Translations under genes and position numbers: made by a program
The notes under the pieces: model-generated
What the model was told of the DNA's origin: nothing
What the model saw: the letters and a program-made list of their open reading frames with translations, nothing else
Database searches by the model: none
Shown: piece after piece, positions 1 through 7,563 of the stretch
Numbering within the stretch: the first letter of the stretch is position 1
How the letters are laid out: each line of letters starts with the position of its first letter
From: UBA4664 sp038244585
GTDB lineage: Bacteria; Patescibacteriota; Saccharimonadia; UBA4664
Direction: 5' to 3'
Length of the DNA: 34,582 bases
NCBI GenBank assembly: GCA_038244585.1
Contig: JBBRTI010000006.1
Coordinates: 1 to 34,582 of the forward strand

Positions 1-273
1 GACGGCACTGACACGGCCGGTACGGTTGTAGTTATTACCGGCCAAGCGGTCACAGGTAGCGGCATTCTAGCCGAAATAACCTTTGCCCAGGCCTTTACCG
101 GCGGCAGCTTCAAGGTGGCGCTCACGCCTACCAATGACCGCGCTCTTGATATCCGCGTCTTTGTCGAGAAGACGCCCACAGGCTTCCGGATAGTCACCAA
201 AGACAAAGCGCTGGCCGCTTCCGAATACAAATTCGATTATATTATTATCGGCACCCAGGCTGGCGGCTACTAG
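1..273 (+). CDS. C-terminal fragment of a surface/tail-like beta-sandwich protein (5'-truncated)
   Basis: The reading frame is open from base 1 and ends at TAG 271-273, giving 90 residues without a start codon, so the gene begins outside the window. The fragment is rich in Thr, Val, Gly and Ala and alternates short beta-strand-like stretches, ending in FDYIIIGTQAGGY. This resembles the beta-rich C-terminal modules of large secreted or phage-tail-like surface proteins common in CPR genomes, where a final (F/Y)D(W/Y) strand closes the domain. No catalytic motif is visible. The family assignment is by general resemblance only; that the frame codes for protein is supported by the uninterrupted frame and GC-rich third positions. 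Confidence 0.6.
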   Translation, partial: DGTDTAGTVVVITGQAVTGSGILAEITFAQAFTGGSFKVALTPTNDRALDIRVFVEKTPTGFRIVTKDKALAASEYKFDYIIIGTQAGGY

Positions 274-326
274 CCGGCGTGGCCGGACCCACTTCATCAC
301 TCCCATAGCCAACCACAAGCATAATT

Positions 327-335
327 TGCTATAAT
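327..335 (+). promoter_or_regulatory. Extended -10 promoter of parAB
   Basis: TGC followed by a perfect TATAAT (330-335) forms an extended -10 element. No convincing -35 lies at the expected spacing, as is usual for extended -10 promoters. The start point would be near 342, leaving a short leader with a GAGGGA-like purine run (347-352) before the parA ATG at 365. Confidence 0.6.
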
Positions 336-364
336 GGGAGACAAGCGAGGGAAGTTTACGCCAC

Positions 365-1141
365 ATGGCCCACATCATTGCCATTGCGAATCAGAAGGGG
401 GGAGTCGGCAAAACGACTACCACCATCAATTTGGGCGCCTATTTAGCCGACGGCAACAAATCGGTGTTGATTGTTGACCTTGATCCCCAAGGTAACACCA
501 CCAGTGGCCTTGGTATTGCCAAAGACAAGCTGACAGGCGACCTGTATGACGTGCTGGTAGAGAAGACGCCGGCCGCGGCCATCGTGCAGGATACGGCCAT
601 CAAGGGCCTGAGCGTACTCCCGGCGTCAGCCGTCCTGGCAGCGGCTGAGGTGGAGCTGGTGGCCCATGCCAAGCGTGAGTTCAAACTGCGCGAGGCCATT
701 CGTGATTTATCGTACGACTACATCCTGATCGATTGCCCGCCGTCCCTAGGTATTCTGACGGTAAACGGCCTGGCGGCCGCCCACGATCTGATTATCCCGG
801 TGCAGGCCGAATTCTACGCGCTGGAAGGCCTGGGGCAGCTGGTCCAAACCGTGCAGCGCGTGCGCAAGGGTCTTAATCCGGAGCTCGGCCTTATGGGGGT
901 GCTTGTGACTATGCACAACGGCCGAACCAGCCTGAGCGTTCAGGTGCACGGCGAGATTAAGCGCCATTTTCCCGATAAAGTTTTTGACACCGTCATTCCG
1001 CGCAACGTACGGCTGGCGGAGGCTCCGAGTTTCGGCAAATCCATCATGCATTATGATAAGTGGAGCAAGGGCGCCAAGGCTTACAAAGACTTAGCCAAAG
1101 AGGTAGTCAAACGAAGCAAGCGCCCGGTAGGCAAACCATGA
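365..1141 (+). CDS. parA: ParA/Soj chromosome-partitioning ATPase
   Basis: This 258-aa protein is a full-length ParA/Soj-type Walker ATPase. The deviant Walker A KGGVGKTT is at residues 11-18, the A' segment around VDLDPQGN near residue 40, and the Walker B stretch ILIDCPPSLG near residue 120. Family members dimerise on ATP, bind DNA non-specifically and are released by ParB-stimulated hydrolysis, which segregates the replication origin region. parB follows after 49 bp in the same orientation, the usual operon. The frame ends in TGA, so UGA is a stop in this genome. There is no N-terminal HTH, which points to the chromosomal (Soj) rather than the plasmid P1 type. Confidence 0.95.
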   Translation: MAHIIAIANQKGGVGKTTTTINLGAYLADGNKSVLIVDLDPQGNTTSGLGIAKDKLTGDLYDVLVEKTPAAAIVQDTAIKGLSVLPASAVLAAAEVELVAHAKREFKLREAIRDLSYDYILIDCPPSLGILTVNGLAAAHDLIIPVQAEFYALEGLGQLVQTVQRVRKGLNPELGLMGVLVTMHNGRTSLSVQVHGEIKRHFPDKVFDTVIPRNVRLAEAPSFGKSIMHYDKWSKGAKAYKDLAKEVVKRSKRPVGKP

Positions 1142-1190
1142 GGCAATCCGGGACAGCAATCATTCAACATCATTTAAAAGGACGACGGTA

Positions 1191-2093
1191 ATGGCAGACA
1201 AAAAACGGGGACTAGGCCGAGGCTTCGATTCACTCATTCCGACGCAATTAGTAGAGGAAGAGTTCGATGTAACCGCAGGCACCAAAGACGGCAAACCAGG
1301 CCTTAGCGGCAGCTTGCGTGAAGTTGCGCCGGAACTGGTTGATCCCAACCCGCACCAGCCGCGTACTAACTTTGTTCAGGCCGAGCTTGAGGCTTTGGCA
1401 GCCAGCATCCGTGTACACGGCATTCTGCAGCCGCTAGTGGTTACTATGATAGGCGACCGTTACGAGCTGATTGCCGGAGAACGCCGCCTGCGCGCGGCGA
1501 AGCTGGCCGGCTTGGATGCGGTACCGGTCATCGTCCGCAGCTTCGATGAGCAGCAGAAGCTGGAACTGGCCCTGATTGAGAACTTGCAACGCGCGGAGCT
1601 GAACCCAATTGAAACCGCTACGGCCTATCGCAAACTGATGGACCAGTTCAATCTGAGCTTGTCGGACATTGGAGGCCGGGTCGGGCGCGACATCTCCACG
1701 GTCTCCAACACTATGCGCCTGCTCAACCTGCCGCTGGAAGCCAAGCGGGCCATTGTGGAAGGCCGCATCACCGAAGGCCACGGCCGGGTAATTCTGAGCG
1801 TGCTGGAGCCTGATAAGCAGGACATGCTGCTAAAGCTGATTGAAAAGAACCATTGGACCGTGCGCCAGGGCGAAGAATACGCCCGCGCCTTCAAGGGCAC
1901 TACCGGCAGCCACGAGAAGGCCGTTGCCCGCATTGCCTCCACTAACGACCTGACGCGGTCATTGGGCGATTATCTCGGTACCAAAGTCACCCAAAAAGCC
2001 TCAGCCAAGGGCGGCAAGCTGGTGATTGAGTATTACTCCGACGAGGAGCTTGATCGTATCTATCAGGCGATTCGGCCCGATATAGCTGGCTAG
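1191..2093 (+). CDS. parB: ParB/Spo0J centromere-binding CTPase-type protein
   Basis: The 300-aa product begins with the KKRGLGRGFDSLI motif typical of chromosomal ParB, which contacts ParA. The conserved core follows: the PNPHQPR box near residues 53-58, GERR at 96-99 (the nucleotide-binding/clamp motif of the ParB CTP switch), ENLQR at 130-134 and a helix-turn-helix near 157-180. A C-terminal dimerisation segment (KGGKLVIEYYSDEELDRIY) closes the protein. A purine-rich AAAAGGA (1176-1182) precedes the ATG. It should load on parS sites and slide as a clamp, but no parS palindrome was found in this window. A strong bidirectional terminator follows directly. Confidence 0.95.
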   Translation: MADKKRGLGRGFDSLIPTQLVEEEFDVTAGTKDGKPGLSGSLREVAPELVDPNPHQPRTNFVQAELEALAASIRVHGILQPLVVTMIGDRYELIAGERRLRAAKLAGLDAVPVIVRSFDEQQKLELALIENLQRAELNPIETATAYRKLMDQFNLSLSDIGGRVGRDISTVSNTMRLLNLPLEAKRAIVEGRITEGHGRVILSVLEPDKQDMLLKLIEKNHWTVRQGEEYARAFKGTTGSHEKAVARIASTNDLTRSLGDYLGTKVTQKASAKGGKLVIEYYSDEELDRIYQAIRPDIAG

Positions 2094-2100
2094 TAAAGCG

Positions 2101-2139
2101 CCAAATAAAAAACGGCCCGACGAGCCGTTTTTTATTTGG
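2101..2139. terminator. Bidirectional intrinsic terminator between parB and lepB
   Basis: A perfect 16-bp inverted repeat (2101-2116 against 2124-2139, 7-nt loop) has an A-rich left arm and a T-rich right arm, so it supplies a U-tract on both strands. It sits exactly between the convergent parB and lepB stops and should terminate both. Confidence 0.92.
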
Positions 2140-2140
2140 T

Positions 2141-2890
2141 TTAGAAGACCTTGGTGTCTTTGAGCGGAAGCAGTCTGAGCACGGCGTCGCCGATAATGTA
2201 GCTTGAGGGCAGTTGACCCCATTCGCGGGAGTCGAACGAGCCGCCGGGAGTGCGGTTGTCGCCGAGAACAAAAACGTTGCCGGGCTGAACGGTCTCGTCC
2301 GTATCGATAAGCGTGGTGGAACCTTCCGGTTCGTAGCCCTTGTCAGGATTTAATCCGTTGGTATTGGCGGCGTTGAAGACCGTCACAGCGCCGTTCTTAA
2401 TGACGACGTGGTCCCCAGGCAGACCCACGACGCGTTTGACGAACACCTTGGACGGATCCTGCGGGTAGTGGAAGACGATGATCTGGCCTCGTGAGGGGAT
2501 GTAGTCGACGGGCTTCCCGAATAGGCTCTCGACCATAGCCCTAGTATCACCCAGCTTAGAGACAATGAGGTAGTCGGTCTCGTGCAGGGTGGGGACCATG
2601 CTGGACCCAAGGACGTGGTAGGCCTGGAAAACAAAGTTATGCAGCAGCAGGACCACGGCAATCGGGAAGACTATCCAGCTTAGAAAGGCAAAAAATACCG
2701 ATTTGAAGCCGTTGGCGACGGTCTGCAGCGCGCCGGGAGCCGCCACGTCCTCAGTATCATTGCTTAGACTATCTTCGGTACGCAAAATTTCCGCCATAGC
2801 GGGGGATTGCGGCGGTTGATTGGGGGCTGGATGAGCGGGATTGGCAGGGTCCGGCGAGAATGGGTTTTGAGGCTTGTTTTGGGGTTCCAT
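2141..2890 (-). CDS. lepB: Signal peptidase I
   Basis: The 249-aa protein is a type I signal peptidase that removes signal peptides from exported proteins at the outer face of the membrane. A proline-rich cytosolic N-terminus of about 60 residues is followed by one membrane span (about 65-88). The catalytic Ser is in GSSMVPTL (S97) and the general-base Lys in VFVKRVVGLPGD (K152). The C-terminal box GDNR...DSREWG is present. The ATG at 2890 is preceded by a -10 hexamer 9 nt upstream, so the message should be leaderless; an internal Met at residue 32 is an alternative start but would have no such promoter. It is divergent from the LCP gene. Confidence 0.93.
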   Translation of the reverse strand: MEPQNKPQNPFSPDPANPAHPAPNQPPQSPAMAEILRTEDSLSNDTEDVAAPGALQTVANGFKSVFFAFLSWIVFPIAVVLLLHNFVFQAYHVLGSSMVPTLHETDYLIVSKLGDTRAMVESLFGKPVDYIPSRGQIIVFHYPQDPSKVFVKRVVGLPGDHVVIKNGAVTVFNAANTNGLNPDKGYEPEGSTTLIDTDETVQPGNVFVLGDNRTPGGSFDSREWGQLPSSYIIGDAVLRLLPLKDTKVF

Positions 2891-2899
2891 ATGTTTTCG

Positions 2900-2929
2900 A
2901 GTATACCCTTAACGGCTATGCTGATACAA
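2900..2929 (-). promoter_or_regulatory. Promoter of lepB (leaderless type)
   Basis: On the minus strand TTGTAT (2924-2929) is separated by 18 bp from TATACT (2900-2905). Only 9 nt separate the -10 from the lepB ATG, which puts the expected start point at or within 2-3 nt of the start codon. Confidence 0.6.
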
Positions 2930-2950
2930 CCGTTCGGTAAACGTTTGGCG

Positions 2951-2979
2951 TTTACCCGCCGGAAAATACTGGTTATACT
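2951..2979 (+). promoter_or_regulatory. Promoter of the LCP gene (leaderless type)
   Basis: TTTACC (2951-2956), a 17-bp spacer and TATACT (2974-2979) are followed by only 8 nt before the ATG at 2988, with no Shine-Dalgarno sequence. Divergent with the lepB promoter. Confidence 0.6.
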
Positions 2980-2987
2980 TAGTTGCA

Positions 2988-4601
2988 ATGACCACGAACC
3001 CTACACCAGGGCGGCGGCAACTCGACGGACCAGTGCGCCGGACCACGAGCCAACCCGTTCCATCTTCATCTGAGCTTAACCCGGACCAAAGTACGGAGCT
3101 GGGAGAACAGCCTTCCGTACCAGCCTTTGCACAGTCTCCTGTGGCTGACCTCCGGATTGAGCCAATCGAGCCGATCTACGTCTACCGCAAGCCCAAGCGG
3201 CGCTTGAAGCGTAAGCTGTTGCTGGCCCCGTTGGTACTGATTTTATTGGTGGTTGGCTGGTTTGGCTATAAGTCTATTCAGGCGGCGCAGCGTATAATTG
3301 GCGCTGCCGGCGGCGGCGCACCGGCCCTGGTCGGGGCAATTGATCCGACAAAACTCAAAGGCGAAGGCGACGGCCGCGTAAATATTTTGGTTATGGGGGT
3401 TGGCGGAGCCGGTCACGACGGCCCTGACCTGTCCGACACCATGATGGTATGGAGCATCGACCCTAAGACCAAGGATGTCGCCATGCTGAGCGTGCCGCGC
3501 GACCTCTACGTTAAGATTCCGGCGTCGCTGAAGAACAAGACCCAGTTCGGCAAAATCAACTCGGCCAACGCCATTGGCGGACCGCAGATAGCCGCAAAGG
3601 TCGTTGAGAACGTTATCGGAGTGCCAATCCATTATTACGTCGTAGTGGACTTCTCCGGCTTCAAACAAGCCATCGACGCGGTAGGCGGCGTAGATATCGA
3701 TGTCAAAACGGCTTTGTTCGACAGGACCTATCCGTGCGAAACCGGCAATAAGTATTGCCCCTACGTTCAGCCGGCCGGCCATATCCATATGTCCGGTATC
3801 CAAGCACTCCGCTATGCTCGTTGCCGCCATGATGATGCCGGTATCGGCAACTGCGGCAATGATTATGGCCGGTCCGCCCGTCAGCAGCAGGTCATAACTG
3901 CGTTACGCCAGAAGGCCCTTTCTGCCGGAACGCTGACTAACCCGCTCAAGATTACCGGCTTGATTGACGCCATAGGCGCGCACGTAAAAACTGATTTGCA
4001 GTTCGGTGAGCTAAAAAAACTTGCTGCCATGGCCAAAGACATCGATCCGGGCAAGATAACTAACAAGGTACTCGATGACGCCCCTGACAACTTCTTAATC
4101 GGCGGCATCAATCTCATACCGGCAGCCGGCTACATCTATGTTCCTCGGACCGGAATTGCCGCCGCCAACTATTTCGACTACTCCGACATCCAGGACTTCG
4201 TGAAGAACATCTTTGTTGACCACTACATTACCGACGAGAACGCGCGCCTAGAAATTCAGAACGGTTCGGGCATCATCGGTCTGGCTGGCCGGATTACTCT
4301 TAGTCTCAAGGCGGCGCATTATAATGTCATGAGTCCAGCCAACGCGCCGCAGGTTGCCGCCCAAACGGTGATTTATGACTACACAAATGGCAAAAAACCA
4401 TATACCATCAATTATCTGGAGAGGCGTTTCGGCGTGACATCAATCAAGGCTACGTTGCCGGCAACGGCATCACCGACTACGGCTGCCTCCGCTACGGTCG
4501 GCGCATCGCCCAAGGCTGTCGCTCAGACCCCAGAGATTAGGATTATTCTTGGCTCTAATTACCAGTCGAAGACTCAAAGCAGCCCGACACCAGTTAACTA
4601 A
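2988..4601 (+). CDS. LytR-CpsA-Psr (LCP) family glycopolymer-peptidoglycan ligase
   Basis: The 537-aa protein has a cytosolic basic, Pro-rich N-terminus (about 1-76), one membrane span (about 77-93) and an extracytoplasmic LCP domain. The LCP signature is visible at about 147-178 (DLSDTMMVWSIDP...LSVPRDLYVKIP), including the Asp and Arg that bind pyrophosphate-lipid in the family. A LytR_C-type domain follows near 415-480 (ARLEIQNGSG...), then a Thr/Ala/Ser-rich tail. LCP enzymes transfer undecaprenyl-linked glycopolymers to peptidoglycan or to protein. The next gene starts inside its 3' end, so the two are translationally linked. The acceptor polymer cannot be deduced. Confidence 0.9.
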   Translation: MTTNPTPGRRQLDGPVRRTTSQPVPSSSELNPDQSTELGEQPSVPAFAQSPVADLRIEPIEPIYVYRKPKRRLKRKLLLAPLVLILLVVGWFGYKSIQAAQRIIGAAGGGAPALVGAIDPTKLKGEGDGRVNILVMGVGGAGHDGPDLSDTMMVWSIDPKTKDVAMLSVPRDLYVKIPASLKNKTQFGKINSANAIGGPQIAAKVVENVIGVPIHYYVVVDFSGFKQAIDAVGGVDIDVKTALFDRTYPCETGNKYCPYVQPAGHIHMSGIQALRYARCRHDDAGIGNCGNDYGRSARQQQVITALRQKALSAGTLTNPLKITGLIDAIGAHVKTDLQFGELKKLAAMAKDIDPGKITNKVLDDAPDNFLIGGINLIPAAGYIYVPRTGIAAANYFDYSDIQDFVKNIFVDHYITDENARLEIQNGSGIIGLAGRITLSLKAAHYNVMSPANAPQVAAQTVIYDYTNGKKPYTINYLERRFGVTSIKATLPATASPTTAASATVGASPKAVAQTPEIRIILGSNYQSKTQSSPTPVN

Positions 4602-5340
4602 CAGGCTGCGCGGCGTGCCGCAGCGCCTGATAGTGCCGGTACTTTTGGGTATGATTATTTGGTGGCCCAGTCAGAAAGGCTATTGGTGGTTGTCGGTGCT
4701 GCTCGTAGTAGCTGCCGAGTTCACGCTAGGACCTATCAAAGGCTCGGTGAGTGACCGGCTGATGGCGCGCCTGCCCGCTCTCATGATGGCCGGCAGCGTA
4801 GCGCTGAGCATCTCGCTGCTGCCAAAGGCGGCTTCCCAACTTGGATTGGCCCTAGCGTATGTCGCTTGGCGGTACTTCTTTGGAGCCGTCTCGCAACCCG
4901 GTGATTCCGGCCTTGTCGGAACCTTCCTGGTCCAGATAGCCTTTTTTGAGGCGGTGTTTCTGGCCGCAGCAATCTCCGGGCCATCAGCGGCGGTAGTTCT
5001 TGTAGCTGTGTGGCTGGGATGTTTCGGCCTGCTTTACGAGACTCTAAAGATACGCGGCGAGCGCAATGCAATATTAATGGCCTCGGTTTGGGCTCTGGTG
5101 GCGGCCGAGTGCAGCTGGGTATTTACAACTTGGCTAGTCAGTTACGTCACAGTCGGCAGTTATATCATTATCCCGCAGCCGACGCTGGTACTTTCAGCCA
5201 TCGCTTACTGCTTCGGCGGCATCTACATGGCGCAGCGACAGAAAAAGCTGAGCCGGGCCAGGCTCAGCGAGTACATGTTTATAGTCCTGATTATCCTGGC
5301 GATCGTAATTGCCGGCACTAAATGGCGGGGAACATTGTAG
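4549..5340 (+). CDS. Polytopic membrane protein of unknown function
   Basis: This 263-aa product has about seven hydrophobic segments and no recognised catalytic motif; I do not recognise the family. The proposed TTG start at 4549 overlaps the LCP gene by 53 bp and is preceded at good spacing by TTAGGA (4537-4542). GTG 4615 and ATG 4651 are alternative starts that would avoid the overlap. The extreme N-terminus is basic (RRLKAARHQLTNRLRG), fitting a cytosolic start. Its position between a wall-polymer ligase and the periplasmic-type protease HtrA suggests an envelope role, perhaps substrate transport or scaffolding for the LCP protein, but that is only context. Confidence 0.7.
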   Translation: MALITSRRLKAARHQLTNRLRGVPQRLIVPVLLGMIIWWPSQKGYWWLSVLLVVAAEFTLGPIKGSVSDRLMARLPALMMAGSVALSISLLPKAASQLGLALAYVAWRYFFGAVSQPGDSGLVGTFLVQIAFFEAVFLAAAISGPSAAVVLVAVWLGCFGLLYETLKIRGERNAILMASVWALVAAECSWVFTTWLVSYVTVGSYIIIPQPTLVLSAIAYCFGGIYMAQRQKKLSRARLSEYMFIVLIILAIVIAGTKWRGTL

Positions 5341-5360
5341 CTTTCAGCCAGCCTTCAGGA

Positions 5361-5369
5361 TGCTACCAT
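5361..5369 (+). promoter_or_regulatory. Extended -10 promoter of htrA
   Basis: TGC followed by TACCAT (5364-5369) has the same extended -10 arrangement as the parA promoter. It leaves a leader of about 30 nt containing a good Shine-Dalgarno GAGGAAA (5398-5404) before the ATG at 5408. Confidence 0.45.
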
Positions 5370-5407
5370 AGAGTTCAAGACATAAGGCGCCGATAACGAG
5401 GAAAACT

Positions 5408-6574
5408 ATGCTCCCAGACCACAATCACAGCGAGGAAGCCGTCAATCGGCCCCGTTCTAAATATGTTTTGAGTGCTACTAGGCAGATCGCGATAGTCGGC
5501 CTGATTGCCGGCCTGATTGGCGGTACGGCTGGGTCTTACGGTTTTATCAAATATTTTGCCAGTGCCGTGCCGACGTCCAAGCAGCAGCTCATCGTTAATG
5601 AATCCTCAAGCGTTATCGATGTGGCGGGCAAGGTTTCTCCCAGCGTCGTGTCAATTACGACCAAGCAGCTAAGCCAAGGTTTCTTTGGCCGCACACAGCA
5701 GGTTGAAGGGGCGGGGACAGGTATAATCGTCAGCTCGGACGGCCTGGTCCTAACCAACAAGCACGTCGTACCGGCCGGAACCTCCACCGTGACGGTCGTG
5801 GATTCCAATGGTAAGCAGTATACGGGCGGAGTTGTCATTGCGCGCGACCCCGTCAATGACATTGCCTTTATCCGGATCAAGGCTAAAGGGTTGCCGGCCG
5901 CCCAGCTTGGAGACTCCAGCAGCGTCAAAGTCGGCCAAAAGGTTGTGGCTATCGGCAATGCCCTAGGGCAATTTCAGAACTCCGTCACCGAAGGTATAAT
6001 TTCCGGTGTCTCGCGCGAAATTCAGGCGGGGGACGGGACCGGCAGCGCCTCCGAGGTCCTGCAGAACGTCTTTCAGACTGATGCCGCTATCAACTCCGGC
6101 AACTCCGGCGGTCCGCTCGTGAACCTGGCAGGGCAGGTCATCGGTATGAACACGGCTGTGGCCAGCCAGAACGCACAGAACATCGGCTTCGCCATTCCCA
6201 TCAATGATATCAAGAACGATATTTCCAGCGTCAAATCGCAAGGCAGGATAGTACGACCGTACTTGGGGGTTAGGTTTGTGGCTCTGAGTAAAGATGTCGC
6301 CGCCAGTAATGGGCTGAGCGTCGATAATGGCGCCTGGCTGCAAAGCGACGCTTCCGGACTGGCGGTTGTCGCCGGCAGCCCGGCCGAAAAAGCCGGACTT
6401 AAGGAAGGCGACATCATTACCAAGGTAGCCGCGACGGCGATTGACCCGGTGCATAGCCTGCAGACGCTTATATCCAGCCATAAAGTCGGCGATAAGATCA
6501 GTCTGTCCGTCTTGCGCGACGGCAAGACCATAACCGTCACCGTCACGCTCGAAGAGGCATCGTCTGGAAATTAG
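5408..6574 (+). CDS. htrA: HtrA/DegP-like serine protease with one PDZ domain
   Basis: The 388-aa protein is membrane-anchored by one N-terminal span (about 26-48), then a trypsin-like domain with the catalytic triad His119 (TNKHVV), Asp151 (PVNDIAF) and Ser233 (INSGNSGGPL). A single PDZ domain occupies about 290-385 (SPAEKAGLKEGDIITKV and following). It should degrade or refold damaged exported proteins outside the membrane. GAGGAAA is well placed before the ATG. It has its own extended -10 promoter and is followed by a small hairpin and then convergent minus-strand genes. One PDZ domain makes it closer to DegS or the Gram-positive HtrA type than to E. coli DegP. Confidence 0.94.
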   Translation: MLPDHNHSEEAVNRPRSKYVLSATRQIAIVGLIAGLIGGTAGSYGFIKYFASAVPTSKQQLIVNESSSVIDVAGKVSPSVVSITTKQLSQGFFGRTQQVEGAGTGIIVSSDGLVLTNKHVVPAGTSTVTVVDSNGKQYTGGVVIARDPVNDIAFIRIKAKGLPAAQLGDSSSVKVGQKVVAIGNALGQFQNSVTEGIISGVSREIQAGDGTGSASEVLQNVFQTDAAINSGNSGGPLVNLAGQVIGMNTAVASQNAQNIGFAIPINDIKNDISSVKSQGRIVRPYLGVRFVALSKDVAASNGLSVDNGAWLQSDASGLAVVAGSPAEKAGLKEGDIITKVAATAIDPVHSLQTLISSHKVGDKISLSVLRDGKTITVTVTLEEASSGN

Positions 6575-6575
6575 G

Positions 6576-6592
6576 TAAGAGTGCCGCTCTTA
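6576..6592 (+). terminator. Possible weak terminator hairpin after htrA
   Basis: TAAGAG and CTCTTA pair around a 5-nt loop immediately after the htrA stop. There is no U-tract, so it may be a stability hairpin or a weak terminator rather than a full intrinsic terminator. Confidence 0.35.
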
Positions 6593-6621
6593 AACTGTAA
6601 TTTGAGTATTGTTGGCTCGGT

Positions 6622-6750
6622 TTAACGTAGGGCCGTAAGATTTATCGTTAGATTCCGGTGCAAGGCCGCCGCAATTGCCTCGACTGTCGCCAGCGTAGGG
6701 TTGGCCGTACCCGCCTCAATACGGGCGATGGTGGATTAGTCGTGCGACAA
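6622..6750 (-). pseudogene. Degraded XRE-type HTH (HigA-like antitoxin) fragment downstream of prmC
   Basis: On the minus strand, directly after the prmC stop (TAG 6751-6753) and in the same frame, the sequence reads LSHD, a TAA (6736-6738), then a 37-residue stretch starting STIARIEAG and TANPTLATVEAIAAAL and ending at TAA 6622-6624. That wording is the recognition helix and following helices of XRE/Cro-type HTH antitoxins. No start codon precedes the conserved part, and the N-terminal half (first two helices) is absent in all three minus frames. It is therefore a decayed fragment. Whether it was once fused to prmC or was a separate antitoxin gene cannot be settled here. Confidence 0.6.
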
Positions 6751-7563
6751 CTAACCTTGTCGCCTAAACCCCAAAATAAAGTAACCTTGTTCAACTACCG
6801 TAAGCCCAACCTTAGCCGCCTCGGCAATGAGACTGGGTTGCTGCCAAGGGTCACATTCGGTAAACAAATATCCGTCTACGTTTAGGTGGTCGGGTATGCC
6901 GGACAAAAAGCGCCGATATATATCCAACCCGTCGGGTCCGCCAAAGAGCGCAACGTCGGGTTCATGTTTGACCTCTTCCATGAGTTCGCTGCGGGACTCA
7001 TCGCGTAGGTATGGCAAATTAGTTACGATGCAGCCAAATCGTTCGGTTATATCAGCCCAGAGGTCACTCGAGGCAAAGGTTATATCCAGCTGGTATTTCG
7101 CGGCATTGCAGCGTGCTACACCCAGGGCCGTATCGGAGACTTCGGTTGCGGTAACAGAGATATCCGGACGAGAGTACTTGATGGCGACGGCAATGGCGCC
7201 TGAACCCGTTCCTATATCGATTAGGCGTGCAGCTTGCGGTGCGTATTTTATCGCCCATTCAACCATCTGCTCGGTTTCCGCGCGCGGAGTCAGGACATCA
7301 GGAGTAATCTCAAAATCCAAACCGTAAAACTCGCGCGTACCCGTCAGGTGGACTAGAGGCTCGCGGTTTAGGCGGCGTGCCAGCAAGGTGTCGAGATGGC
7401 GGGCTGAACTCGATTCTAGATTGTCGTCAGTATGGGCCAGGACCCAAGCCCGGTTATGCGTCAGAACGTGGGCCATAATCAGTTCGGCATCGAGCCGGCC
7501 CGACGGGACGCCAGCAGTTTCAAGCGCTGAATACGCTGGTTTGAGCCACGCTCCGATGGTCAC
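6751..7563 (-). CDS. prmC: Peptide chain release factor N5-glutamine methyltransferase
   Basis: The 270-aa protein has an N-terminal helical domain and a Rossmann SAM-methyltransferase domain with the motif-I loop LIDIGTGSGAIAVAI. It methylates the Gln of the GGQ motif of release factors. The usual substrate-binding NPPY appears here as NLPY (TNLPYLRDE): the Asn and the Pro-Tyr are kept but the second residue is Leu. The start is GTG, overlapping the prfA stop by 4 bp (GTGA), so enzyme and substrate are translationally coupled. The C-terminus ends at FRRQG; an HTH-like remnant continues in frame beyond the stop. Confidence 0.92.
   Translation of the reverse strand: MTIGAWLKPAYSALETAGVPSGRLDAELIMAHVLTHNRAWVLAHTDDNLESSSARHLDTLLARRLNREPLVHLTGTREFYGLDFEITPDVLTPRAETEQMVEWAIKYAPQAARLIDIGTGSGAIAVAIKYSRPDISVTATEVSDTALGVARCNAAKYQLDITFASSDLWADITERFGCIVTNLPYLRDESRSELMEEVKHEPDVALFGGPDGLDIYRRFLSGIPDHLNVDGYLFTECDPWQQPSLIAEAAKVGLTVVEQGYFILGFRRQG

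Noticed and set aside
365..2093. A parS centromere near parAB
   Set aside because: No sequence close to TGTTTCACGTGAAACA was found; the CACGTG-containing sites seen (12908, 16981, 21460, 28920, 30570) lie at or within coding sequences and lack the flanking TTTC/GAAA.
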